Assembly (NCBI GenBank): GCA_964017045.1
Contig: OZ024809.1
Coordinates: 434,001-498,000, forward strand
Reading direction: 5' to 3'
DNA from: Omphiscola glabra
Lineage: Eukaryota > Mollusca > Gastropoda > Lymnaeidae
Length of the DNA stretch: 64,000 nt
Shown here: piece by piece, positions 11,690 through 23,200 of the stretch
Layout: the number at the start of each line of letters is the position of its first letter
How positions within the stretch are numbered: position 1 is the first letter of the stretch
Program-made: the position numbers and the translations under genes
The notes under the pieces: generated by a model
What the model was told of the DNA's origin: nothing
Seen by the model: only the letters and a program-made list of their open reading frames with translations
Database searches by the model: none

Positions 11690-12335
11690 CCATCATTTCC
11701 ACTCTTCCATCCCATTCAGCTGTTCCACCCAATTCAGCTGTTCCACCCAATACACTCTTCCACTCTTCCACCATTCCTTTCTTCCACCTATTTATATCTT
11801 CCACCCAATCCACTCTTCCACACATTCCAATCTTCCACACATTCAACTGTCCTATCCCTTCCACTCTTCCACCCATTCAATTGTCCTATCCTTCCCACTC
11901 TTCCACCCATTCAACTGTCCTATCCTTTCCACTCTTCCACCCATTCAACTGTCCTATCCTTTTCACTCTTCCACCCATTCAACTGTCCTATCCTTTCCAC
12001 TCTTCCACCCCTTAAACTGTCCTAACCTTTTCACTCTTCCACCCATTCAACTGTCCTATCCTTTTCACTCTTCCACCCATTCAATTGTCCTCTCCTTTCC
12101 ACTCTTCCACCCATTCAATTGTCCTATCCTTTCCACTCTTCCACCCAATTAAATTGTCATATCCTTTCCACTCTTCCACCCATTTAACTGTCCTATCCTT
12201 TCCACTCTTCCACCCATTCAATTGTCCTATCCTTTCCACTCTTCCACTCATTCAATTGTCATATCCTTTCCATTCTCCCACCCATTTACCTGTCCTATCC
12301 TTTCCACTCTATAGCATTCCTCTGCTCCACCCATT
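11690..12335. repeat. 34-bp pyrimidine-rich minisatellite
   Basis: About 15 good copies of a C/T-rich 34-bp unit (core cactcttccacccattcaa), diverged at the left edge (11690-11850). The plus strand is pyrimidine-rich with few G residues. Confidence 0.92.
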
Positions 12336-12409
12336 ACACTTCACCAAACATTCCACGTTTAAAAATGGAAATTAAATTAAATATGCTTCTTTTAAGTTTG
12401 TTATTTTTG

Positions 12410-12433
12410 CCGCCCCCCCCCCCCCCCCCCCGC
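12410..12433. repeat. Poly-C tract
   Basis: An uninterrupted run of more than 20 C. Comparable G or C runs recur near 2756, 2857, 13010, 25841, 27430, 34520 and 39361. Confidence 0.95.
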
Positions 12434-12469
12434 GCTTTCCTGTCCTCCCAGATTAACATTTTGATCATT

Positions 12470-12915
12470 AGTTGGTTTTGTATGTGCCGTTGTCAGTGAC
12501 TTCATTTGTTGGTATTGCATGTGCCGTTGTCAGTGACTTCATTTGTTGGTATTGCATGTGCCGTTGTCAGTGACTTCATTTGTTGGTATTGCATGTGCCG
12601 TTGTCAGTGACTTCATTTGTTGGTATTGCATGTGCCGTTGTTAGTGACTTCATTTGTTGGTATTGCATGTGCCGTTGTCAGTGACTTCATTTGTTGGTAT
12701 TGTATGTGCCGTTGTTAGTGACTTCATTTGTTGGTATTGCATGTGCCGTTGTCAGTGACTTCATTTGTTGGTATTGCATGTGCCGTTGTCAGTGACTTCA
12801 TTTGTTGGTATTGCATGTGCCGTTGTCAGTGACTTCATTTGTTGGTATTGTATGTGCCGTTGTCAGTGACTTCATTTGTTGGTATTGTATGTGCCGTTGT
12901 CAGTGACTTCATTAA
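12470..12915. repeat. 37-bp minisatellite
   Basis: Twelve copies of a 37-bp unit (core gtcagtgacttcatttgttg), almost identical apart from gcatg/gtatg and gtcag/gttag alternatives. Confidence 0.94.
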
Positions 12916-13299
12916 CATCCCGCCAGCAAACATCGCCTTGTCTCATAACTTAAAGGAATTGCCTTTTAAGAAGATGACCATGCAAATCACCCTCAAAACC
13001 CCCTCTCTCTCTCCCCCCCCCCCCCCACCCACCCACACACAAGTTTTTGTTGTATCCTTTTGTAAGAGAGACGGGATTTGTGCTTGAAAAGAATGGTTGG
13101 CGGTTAGAGTCCAATGATAGATGTGACCACACGCACGTCCCGGTACAGCTGTTTGGTCAGATGAATGGAGGCCATACTAAGGGGCCATAACAATGCTAGT
13201 CAAACGTCGACACTGTGTGGAGTACCTGGCCCTGGTTGTTTCAACTGGAAGTCTGGTGTGTGATTGAGTGAATGAGACAGTGTGTGAATGGGTGTCTTA
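12916..13299. other. Unique spacer
   Basis: Non-repetitive apart from CT/C tracts near 13000-13030. No exon or element is recognised on either strand. Confidence 0.4.
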
Positions 13300-13757
13300 G
13301 ATTTGCAGCCAACGAATCTTAGGTCACAGTCAACAAATCTTAGGTTTATATACAACGAATCTTAGGTTTAGAGACAACAAATCTTAGCTTTAAAGCCAAC
13401 GAATCTTAGGTTTACAGACAACGAATCTTAGGTTTACAGACAACAAATCTTAGGTTTACAGACAACAAATCTTAGGTTTACAGCCAACAAATCTTAGGTT
13501 TATAGACAACGAATCTTAGGTTTACATACAACGAATCTTAGGTTTACAGACAACGAATCTTAGGTTTAAATACACCGAATTTTAGGTTTACATACAACGA
13601 ATCTTAGGTTTACATACAACGAATCTTACGTTTACAGCCAACGAATCTTAGGTTTACAGACAACGAATCTTAGATTTACAGCCAACGAATATTAGGTTTA
13701 CATACAACGAATCTTACGTTTACAGCCAACGAATCTTAGGTTTACAGACAACGAATC
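13300..13757. repeat. 22-bp minisatellite
   Basis: About 20 copies of cttaggtttacagacaacga plus two bases, with point variation (cataca, cagcca) shuffled between copies. Confidence 0.93.
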
Positions 13758-14124
13758 ATCATTAAATAAGCTTTGAAGTTTACGCTTGTTCTTCGCATGT
13801 TAAACTGTGAAATTCTATTTGATAAAATCCCTTTTAACTTGTGAATCATCAGTGTAAAGAAAACAATTCTTTTAAAATAGTTTTAATAGACGGTCAGACA
13901 TTTACAGAATGAAATCTCCCCCCCCCCTCCCCCCACAAAACAAAAAACGCCTTAAAAATGCATTAAGTCATCCCTAGGCTACTCCCTAGGCTACTTCCTA
14001 CGCCTGGGCTCCAGTTTGCTCTCCCACCTTCCCCACCCCACAAGGCGTAGCATCAACCCTTGACCAACAGTTTTCTAGTGGATTTCCCTTGCTTAATTTA
14101 ACCAATTGTTTTTGTCCCCAACAG
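13758..14124 (+). other. Upstream intron sequence ending in an acceptor
   Basis: AT-rich sequence with a C tract near 13920, ending in a strong pyrimidine tract and acceptor (tttttgtccccaacag, ending at 14124), 64 nt before the LIPT2 start codon. Confidence 0.5.
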
Positions 14125-14188
14125 ACACAAGAAACAGAATCAACGGACAGACACAACAGACAGACAGAGCAAACTGAAGTAACCAAAA

Positions 14189-14266
14189 ATGAGTTCTGTG
14201 GCCAACAAAGCTGTCACTGTTATCAACCTCGGGCGTATGGGATTTTTGGCAGCACACGATGTACAG
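14189..14266 (+). CDS. LIPT2: LIPT2 coding exon 1
   Basis: Codes residues 1-26 ([15 protein letters not shown] is the conserved LipB N-terminal strand/helix). It ends in phase 0 at donor gtaagt. The start context aaaaatgag is acceptable. Confidence 0.9.
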
Positions 14267-17200
14267 GTAAGTCTTGGAGATAAGTAGACCTGTAGTTTGT
14301 TCAACTTAAATCTACACATGCGTTTGAGATTTTTTTTTAAAAGGGATAAAAGTTTAAAATACAAAATGCCCAGGTAGATGCAACACAATAGGTCAACCAT
14401 ATTATGTCCAGGTGGGCTATGGCATATAATGTGCAGTTGTGTCATGGCATATTAGTCCAGGTGTGTCATGGCATACTATGTCCAGTTGTTTCATGGCATA
14501 TTATGTCCAAGTGTGTCATGGCATATTAAGTCCAGGTGTGTCATGGCATACTATGTCCAGTTGTTTCATGGCATATTATGTCCAACTGTGTCATGGCATT
14601 TTATGTCCAGGTTTTTTATGGCATATTATTTCCAGGTGTGTCATGGAATATTATGTCCTAGTGTGTCATGCATATTATCTCCTGGTGTGTCATGGCATAT
14701 TATTTCCATGTATGTCAATGTTATTACATTCAATGTGTGTGGTTACATTGAATAACTTAGGTATGTTGACGTACCATGTCCAGGTATGTGGCATTTCAAA
14801 TAAGTTAACTAACCCTGCCACCAGTTGACTCAACATATTAGTTTTCAAAAAATGCATACTTGAAACTATTTCACTAATAGATGTTAATGTTATTTATTAT
14901 TTTGAACCGGTGTGTAGGCAGACAGACATGTGTGTATAGGCATGTGTGTATGTACAGATATACGCGGCCGTGAGAAAGCCGCTCCTAGGCAACCGTTTCG
15001 TCCAGCCACTACTAACGTCCCGACCGAAAGACTCCTTGGGCGGTGGGGGGAGGTAACGCAACACTTACCCTCCGGAGTGGAAGCAAAGCCGTCCTGACCC
15101 ACGGAGAGTGGACTGCGGACGCTTTAAACGCAGCGTCAACGGTCGACCGGGCTCCCCCTAGGCATGTGGGGAGTTCCCGGCGTCCTTCCGCAAGGGCTGG
15201 CGTCGGGGAAACCTTCAGTGCGCTGGCTTGTGTGGGGGGGCGCCGGGGGGGCATTAAGAGCTCGCGCTCGACGGCCCACCGACGCCATCTCCAATGCGAC
15301 ATTTTCAGTATGTACAGACACACCTCAGTATAGTTCAAACTTAATGTAAGATGATGGATCAATCCAACTCTTCAATGAACAAAATATTGAACTTGATGTT
15401 GACAATTATCTACCATATTTATTGGGGACTGCACACACATACTCACATACATACACACATTTATACATGCACATACAAACACACATACACAGAGGCATAA
15501 CTATGATACTTTGCGCCCGTGGACGAATTATAAAATTGTCACCCCTCCCCCCGCTGCCACCCCCACCCTATCACATTTTTCTATTACATTGAATACGGAA
15601 AACAATTTAAATTTTAATCAAACATTCTATTTAAAGAAGCAAATTTATATGAATTATAGTACATGCCCCACTCAGTCACTGTCTTAGACTGGTTTAGTAC
15701 ATGCCCACTCAGTCACTGTCTTAGACTGGTTTAGTATATGCCCCACTCAGTGACTGTCTTTGACTGGTATAGTACATGCCCCACTCAGTCACTGGTATAG
15801 TACATGCCCCACTCAGTCACTGTCTTAGACTGGTATAGTACATGCCCCACTCAGTCACTGTCTTAGACTGGTATAGTACATGCCCCACTCAGTCACTGTC
15901 TTAGACTGGTTTAGTACATGTCCCACTCAGTCACTGTCTTAGACTGGTTTAGTACATGCCCCACTCAGTCACTGTCTTAGACTGGTATAGTACATGCCCC
16001 ACTCAGTCACTGGTATAGTACATTCCCCACTCAGTCACTGTCTTAGACTGGTATAGTACATGCCCCACCCAGTCACTGGTTTAGTACATGCCCCACTCAG
16101 TCACTGTCTTAGACTGGTATAGTACATGCCCCACTCAGTCACTGGTATAGTACATTCCCCACTCAGTCACTGTCTTAGACTGGTATATGTCAAGGTCATG
16201 AAATCAGTGGCAGTGTGTGTGTTGTGATTTTGGGATTGTGAAGGAATATGAACGAATGTGAGCGATGTTAATACCACGATTACATTAGAGGTTGAATGGA
16301 TAAAAGGGGAGAGGACTAGCTGAATCGAGAGGGAGGCTAATATTTTCACGGACGAGTTGGGTGTTGAGAATCTGAGTGAGAGCTACTTTGAACGAGTTTT
16401 ATTGTTGTGTACCTCCGGAATTGGAGTTGCCATTACATGCTTTACGATACGTACGACATATAATAAATAGTATTACCCAAATGGACGTATTGTGTCATGC
16501 TTCGGACTTAATAGTTTGATTAATTGTACGAGTAAGGAGATCTCTACCCTCGTAGACCCTAGACAAGTATTCATCACGAGCCATACGATTCTGACAAGGG
16601 ATCAATATATTCGACATGGGGGCCTGTCCGGAGCCAGAGAGGCCTTGTGCCGTGTAGTCACGAGTTTTAAACAATTTTTCAATGGTCTGTGACAATATTA
16701 ATGTGATTACTGTTGTGCTGTATTGCTGTAACCCTTGCCGAGACTTCTGTCCACCGTTCCTGTGCTTTGATTATATCGTTGCCACGTTATGTGTTTACTG
16801 ATATTTACTGATGCCGAAATTTACGCCGGTTGAGAATTCCCGCTGCTGCAGTACCAATTGTCCTGTTCCTACTGCTTTTGAGTACCACTGTTCCTATACC
16901 ACTGCTGCTGTGCTACACCGTTCCTGTACCTTGCCGCTGCTGTACCGCAGTCCTGTCACCCGCCACTACTGTCTTAGACTGATATAGTACATGCCCCACT
17001 CAGTCACTGTCTTAGACTGGTATAGTACATGCCCCACTCAGTCACTGTCTTAGACTGGTATAGTACATGCCCACTCAGTCACTGTCTTAGACTGGTATAG
17101 TACATGCCCCACTCAGTCACTGTCTTAGACTGGTATAGTACATGCCCCACGCAGTCACTGTCTTAGACTGGTATAGTACATGTCCCACTCAGTCACTGTC

Positions 17201-20200
17201 TTAGACTGGTATAGTACATGCCCTCATCAGTCACTGTCTTAGACTGGTATAGTACATGCCCCACCCAGTCACTGTCTTAGACTGGTATAATATATGCCCC
17301 ACTCAGTCACTGTCTTAGACTGGTATAGTACATGCCCCACTCAGTCACTGTCTTAGACTGGTTTACATAGTGTACACAAGATTTATTTTTCTTGATTTCA
17401 ATGTCGCAAACTGGTCAATTACCCAATTACAATCCGTTTTGTTCCTCTTTCAATGCTGAGAAGAGCAAGATCGCTAAGTAGGCCATCAGATGACATCACT
17501 GCTGAGCCGCTGCACCGATCTTGTGACCGATTTATTACCCTTGTTGACTTATTATAATGTGACGTACACCTCGTTTTGGCGCCCATGTACCTTGGCGCCC
17601 CGGGTACACATGTACCCCCTCGCTACGCCTCTGCACGCACATACATGTACACACACATACACACAAATACACACATACATACACATACACACATACACAC
17701 ACTCACATACACTCACATACGCACATATACATACACACAAAAACACATACATACAAATACACACTTACATACATACACACACACTCACATACACTCATAC
17801 AAATTCACATATACATTCACATGCACACATATACATTCACATACACAAATACATACAAATACACACACACACACACACAATTTTCACACATACACACACA
17901 TAACATTTACATTTCTCAGATAATCTGTTTATGGGTGATGTTCAATATAATCAATAATCTATTTATGGATGATGTGTAATATATCAATGATCTGTTTATT
18001 GATGATTTTCAATATAATCAATGATCTGTTTGTGGATGATAACTCTGAAAACCCATTTCACCTGACAGATGAGATTTGCCAGAAAACACCTGGACGAGCT
18101 GGCCAACAAGCCATACACCTATGGTGAGAATACACTACTGTTGGTGGAGCATCCACCTGTCTACACGATTGGGATCAGAACCAAAGATTACAAACCAGGT
18201 GAGGGGATTGGAGCGTGTGAGGGGATGATGAGAGCTTTTGTGGGAAGGGAAGTGGGAATTAAAGAGGAGGCTGGCACCAGGGGAAATGAATTAGCCAGAT
18301 GTGTATAAATTCGTCAGTAGAGATCGAAACATCATGGGGTGGTCACAGGATATGTTAATTTAATAACACAAACCAGTCACACAAACAACCTAACCACACA
18401 ATCTATGCCAAAGTCACTTGTTATACATAACATTTTTTTTTAAAAAGTTTAATTAATACAAGAGGTCCTCAAACAATGTTGAGAAATCAAATTAAAAACA
18501 TTACATCTCCAGCAATAAACTTTATCTAAAGCAGAGGGTCTCAAACTTGCTAAAGGGCTGCATAAAGAAGGACTGAATAAAGATATTACCACCAAACTTC
18601 TCCCATTGTTGTAAATTATGTAAAAACAAATCTCTTGCTGCAAGAAATAGTTTGAAACAAGATATTTGTCTCCACAGAGGATGAAGTAAGACTCAAGGAA
18701 ACAGGGGCAGAATTCTTCAAAACAAATCGTGGAGGTTTGATAACATTCCATGGACCCGGACAACTGGTGGCGTACCCCATTCTAAATCTGCAACATTTTA
18801 AGCCAAGCATGAAGTGGTCAGTAGAGATGCGTGGTTTTTTGTGTTTTTTTGTGTGTTTTTTTGTGTGGTTTTATTTACTTGAGACATCACCACAGCAGGT
18901 TGTGGGTAAATTAAAATAACCGACCTGCTTGTACATGACCTATGATATAAATAATTAGATTTAGTTTTCTGTATCTCTCTCACCATGTAACTGCCAAGTG
19001 TGCTGTGTTGTGTGTGCTGCGTTGTGTTGTGTGTGCAGTGTTGTGTGTGCAGTGTTGTGTGTGCAGTGTTGTGTGTTGTTATGTAGACGACTTGTTTGCA
19101 TCATTCTTTCCACATGTTGTGAACTCTATTTGACCCAATTAGGTGTACGGCGCTATTCTTTTGGTGTGGGTAGCTAAAAAATAGTCTCCCTTTGACCTTG
19201 GCTAAAATTAAATCTATGACCTGTTTCATAATTCGAATATTGTAGAAGATTGAAGAAAAATCCAGAAGCGAGTACAATGCGTAAGGTGGTTCGAGAGACA
19301 TCAGTAGAAAACGACTATAAAAGGCCAATAGATTGAATGAGAAGGCAGATACGTTAGCACAAGATACTATCGTGTGTGTTATTTTCACTACGGGACAGCC
19401 GTTGTTTACTATGTGTGTGTAGATTTCCTTTCATTATTGTACCACTTTTGCGCATTGTATTTCATTAACATCCTACCGGTACCAGCCAAACAATATACTG
19501 TAAGTCAATAGTTTTAATTACATTTCTTTTGATCTTGTAATTTATTATAACTAACACATTAAAAACGTATTAATTGTAAGTAGCCCTGGTTTGAGTATCG
19601 TATTCTTTGTTATTGTATTTAGCATTTGGTCTCGTCTTTTGCTGTGTATTGTTTTAGAACAAGACATACACCTAAATAAGAGATTAATTTCTACCTATTG
19701 ATAACAATATGTAACATGTGTGCTGTGTTGTGTGTGCTGTGTTGTTTGTGATGTGTTGTGTGTGCTGTGTTGTGTGTTCTATACACTGTACTGGTCACTG
19801 GTGTATACCAGGTGTGTTGTTGTTAGGGTTGCATTGAATTTGGCAAGCAACAATTGAGTGAGTGGGTGGGTGGTTGATGAGTGGGTGGTTGAGTGAGTGG
19901 TTGAGTGAGTGACTGGAAGGGTTGGTGAGTAGGTGAGTGAATGAGTGAGTGAGTGAATGGTTGAGTGAGTGAGGGGAAGGGTTGGTGAGTAGGTGAGTGA
20001 ATGAGTGAGTGAGTGGTTCAGTGAGTGAGTGGAAGGGTTAGTGAGTAGGTGAGTGAATGAGTGAATGGTTGAGTGAGTCGTTGAGTGAATGAGTGGAAGG
20101 GTTGATGAGTAGGTGAGTGAATGAGTGATTGAGTGGGTGGTTGAGTGAGTGGTTGAGTGTATGAGTGGAAGGGTTGGTGAGTAGGTGAGTGAGTGAGTGG

Positions 20201-23200
20201 TTCAGTGAGTGAGTGGAAGGGTTGTTGAGTAGGTGAGTGAATGGTTGAGTGAGTCGTTGAGTGAATGAGTGGAAGGGTTGATGAGTAGGTGAGTGAGTGA
20301 GTGGTTGAGTGAGTGAGTGGTTGAGTGAGTGAGTGGAAGGGTTGGTGAGTAGGTTAGTGAGTGAGTGGGTGGTTGAGTGAGTGGTTGAGTGAGTCAGTGG
20401 ATGAGTGAATGAGTGGATGCGTGAGTGAGATGGTGGGTGAGCTAGATGGTGAGTGAAATAGTGGGTGGGTGAGTGAGTGAGTTGTTGGTTGGGTGAGTGA
20501 GTGGGTGAGTAAGTGGGGGCTGATTGGTTAAGTTTATGGGTGGTTGGGTGAGTAAGCTGGTGGGTGAGTTAGTTGGTGAGTGAGTGAGTATGTGAGTTGG
20601 TGAGTGAGTGGTTGGATGAGTGAGTGGGTGGAAGAGTGAGTAGGTGAATAATTGGGTGAGTGAGTTAGTGGGTGAGTTAGTAAGTGGGTGGGTGAGTGAG
20701 TTGGTGGGTGGGTGAGTAGGTGATTGAGAGGGTGGGTGAGTGAGATGCTGAGTGATTGAGTGGGTGGGTGAGTGAGTAATATGGTGAGTCAGTAAGTGAG
20801 TGGGTGTGTTAGTTAAAGGGTAGATGAGTGAATGGGTGAGTGAGTAATATGGTGAGTCAGTAAGTGAGTGGGTGTGTAAGTTAAAGGGTAGATGAGTGAA
20901 TGGGTGAGTGAGTAATATGGTGAGTCAGTAAGTGAGTGGGTGTGTTAGTTAAAGGGTAGATGAGTGAATGGGTGAGTGAGTAATATGGTGAGTCAGTAAG
21001 TGAATGGGTGTGTTAGTTAAAGGGTAGATGAGTGAATGGGTGAGTGAGTAATATGGTGAGTCAGTAAGTGAGTGGGTGTGTTAGTTAAAGGGTAGATGAG
21101 TGAATGGGTGAGTGAGTGAGGGAGTTTGAGTGAATGAGATGGTGGGTGAGTGAATGAGATGGTGGGTGAGTGAATGAGATGGTGGGTGAGTGAATGAGAT
21201 GGTGGGTGAGTGGGTGGATGGGTGAGTGAATGAGATGGTGGGTGAGTGGGTGGATGGGTGAGTGAATGAGATGGTGGGTGAGTGAATGAGATGGTGGGTG
21301 AGTGGGTGGATGGGTGAGTGAATGAGATGGTGGGTGAGTGGGTGGATGGGTGAGTGAATGAGATTGTGAGTGGGTAGGTGAGTGAATGAGATTGTGAGTG
21401 GGTAGGTGAGTGAATGAGTTGGTGGGTGAGTGAGTGGGTGGATGGGTGAGTGAATGAGATTGTGAGTGGGTAGGTGAGTGAATGAGTTGGTGGGTGAGTG
21501 AGTGGGTGGATGGGTGAGTGAATGAGATTGTGAGTGGGTAGTTGAGTGAATGAGTTGGTATGTGAGTGAGTGGGTGGATGGGTGAGTGAATGAGATTGTG
21601 AGTGGGTAGGTGAGTGAATGAGTTGGTGGGTGAGTGAGTGGGTGGGTCGTATTTTTATTTGTCCTGTTTGCTGAGGAAGTCTTTTAGCCAAAACGTTGGA
21701 ATCTTATTGTCCCGTCTTTTGATTCAAGTTTCTACATTCCTTGTTCTACGATTTCATGCAATATTTCAGCATCATGTTTATGCTGCTCTTGTGAAAATTT
21801 GTTACGGTTGTTACATGTTCTTAAAAGTTTGATATTATGTTACAGGTATGTGTGTCAGCTTGAGAACACGATGATTCAAATGTTACAGATGTTTGGTCTC
21901 AAGGGCAGGACAACTGACCAGACGGGCGTCTGGGTGGACAACAGGAAAATAGGTTCCATTGGTTAGTAGCTCCGATATTGTATTCAAACTGGACAACAGT
22001 CCATTAACCACGTTGTAATGTCCAATACCCATGTTGTTATGTCAAATACCCAGGTTGTAATGCCCAATACCCAGAATGTTATGTCCAATGCCCAGGATGT
22101 CATGTCCAATACCCAGGTTGTCATGTCCAATACCCAGGATGTCATGTCCAATACCCAGGTTGTCATGTCCAATACTCAGGATGTCATGTCCAATACCCAG
22201 GTTGTCATGTCCAATGCCCAGGTTGTCATGTCCAATGCTCAGGATGTCATGTCCAATTCCCAGGTTGTCATGTCCATACCCAGGATGTCATGTCCAATAC
22301 CCAGGTTGTCATGTCCAATTCTCAGGGTGTCATGTCCAATACCGAGGTTGTCATGTCCAATACTCAGGTTGTCATGTCCAATACACAGGTTGTCATGTCC
22401 AATACCCAGAATGTCATGTCCAATACCCAGAATGTCATGTCCAATACCCAGGTTGTAATGTCCAATACCCAGGTTGTCATGTCCAATACTCAGATTGTCA
22501 TGGTCAATACCCAGGTTGTCATGTCCAATACTCAGGGTGCCATATCCAATACTCAGGTTGTAATGTCCAATACCCAGGTTGTCATGGTCAATACCCAGGT
22601 TGTCATGTTCAATACCCAGGTTGTCATGTCCAATACTCAGGGTGTCATATCCAATACTCAGGGTGTCATATCCAATACTCAGGTTGTAATGTCCAATACC
22701 CAGGTTGGAAGATAGTATACAAATTTCAGCATGGATTGTCTGTGGTTAATAGTACATCTGTGTAAAATACTGCATCTGTGTAAAATTGTGACTTTGTCTT
22801 ATAATGTATGTGTGTACAATTGTGACTTTGTCTTATAATGTATGTGTGTACAATTGTGTCTGCATCTAATACTGCAAATGTGTACAATTGTGTCTGCGTC
22901 TAATACTGCAACTGTGTACAATTGGGACTTTGGCTTATACTGCATCTGTGTACAATTGTGTCTTTGTCTAATAATGCAACTGTGTACAATTGTGACTTTG
23001 GCTTATGCTGCATCTGTGTACAATTGTGACTTTGGCTTATACTGCACTGTGTACAATTGTGACTTTGTCTAATACTGTAACTGTACAATTGTGACTTTGG
23101 CTTATACTGCATCCGTGTACAATTGTGACTTTGTCTAATACTGTAGCTGTGTACAATTGTGACTTTGGCTTATACTGCATCTGTGTACAATTGTGACTTT

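Larger units (their letters stand above)
15490..17633. mobile_element. Candidate hAT-like element holding a 38-bp satellite
   Basis: The left end cagaggcataactatg (15490-15505) matches the inverted right end (cagaggcgtagcgagg, ending at 17633) at 12 of 16 positions. The flanks cacataca (15482-15489) and cacgcaca (17634-17641) match at 6 of 8, a plausible aged 8-bp duplication, though both flanks lie in CA-rich microsatellite where chance matches are easy. The interior is mostly the 38-bp array and a later retroelement insertion. No transposase is visible. Confidence 0.4.

Noticed and set aside
15043..15362. Protein-coding exon in the GC-rich block (open on both strands)
   Set aside because: GC-rich DNA lacks stop codons by composition. 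The block is bounded by a target duplication and lies inside a LIPT2 intron.
17540..17910. His/Thr-rich peptide frames across the CA microsatellite
   Set aside because: Simple-sequence artefact; frames open in two registers.
22018..22765. Three overlapping plus-strand frames of 141-229 codons
   Set aside because: All come from the 21-bp intronic array in LIPT2 intron 4. Three registers open at once is a repeat signature, not a gene.
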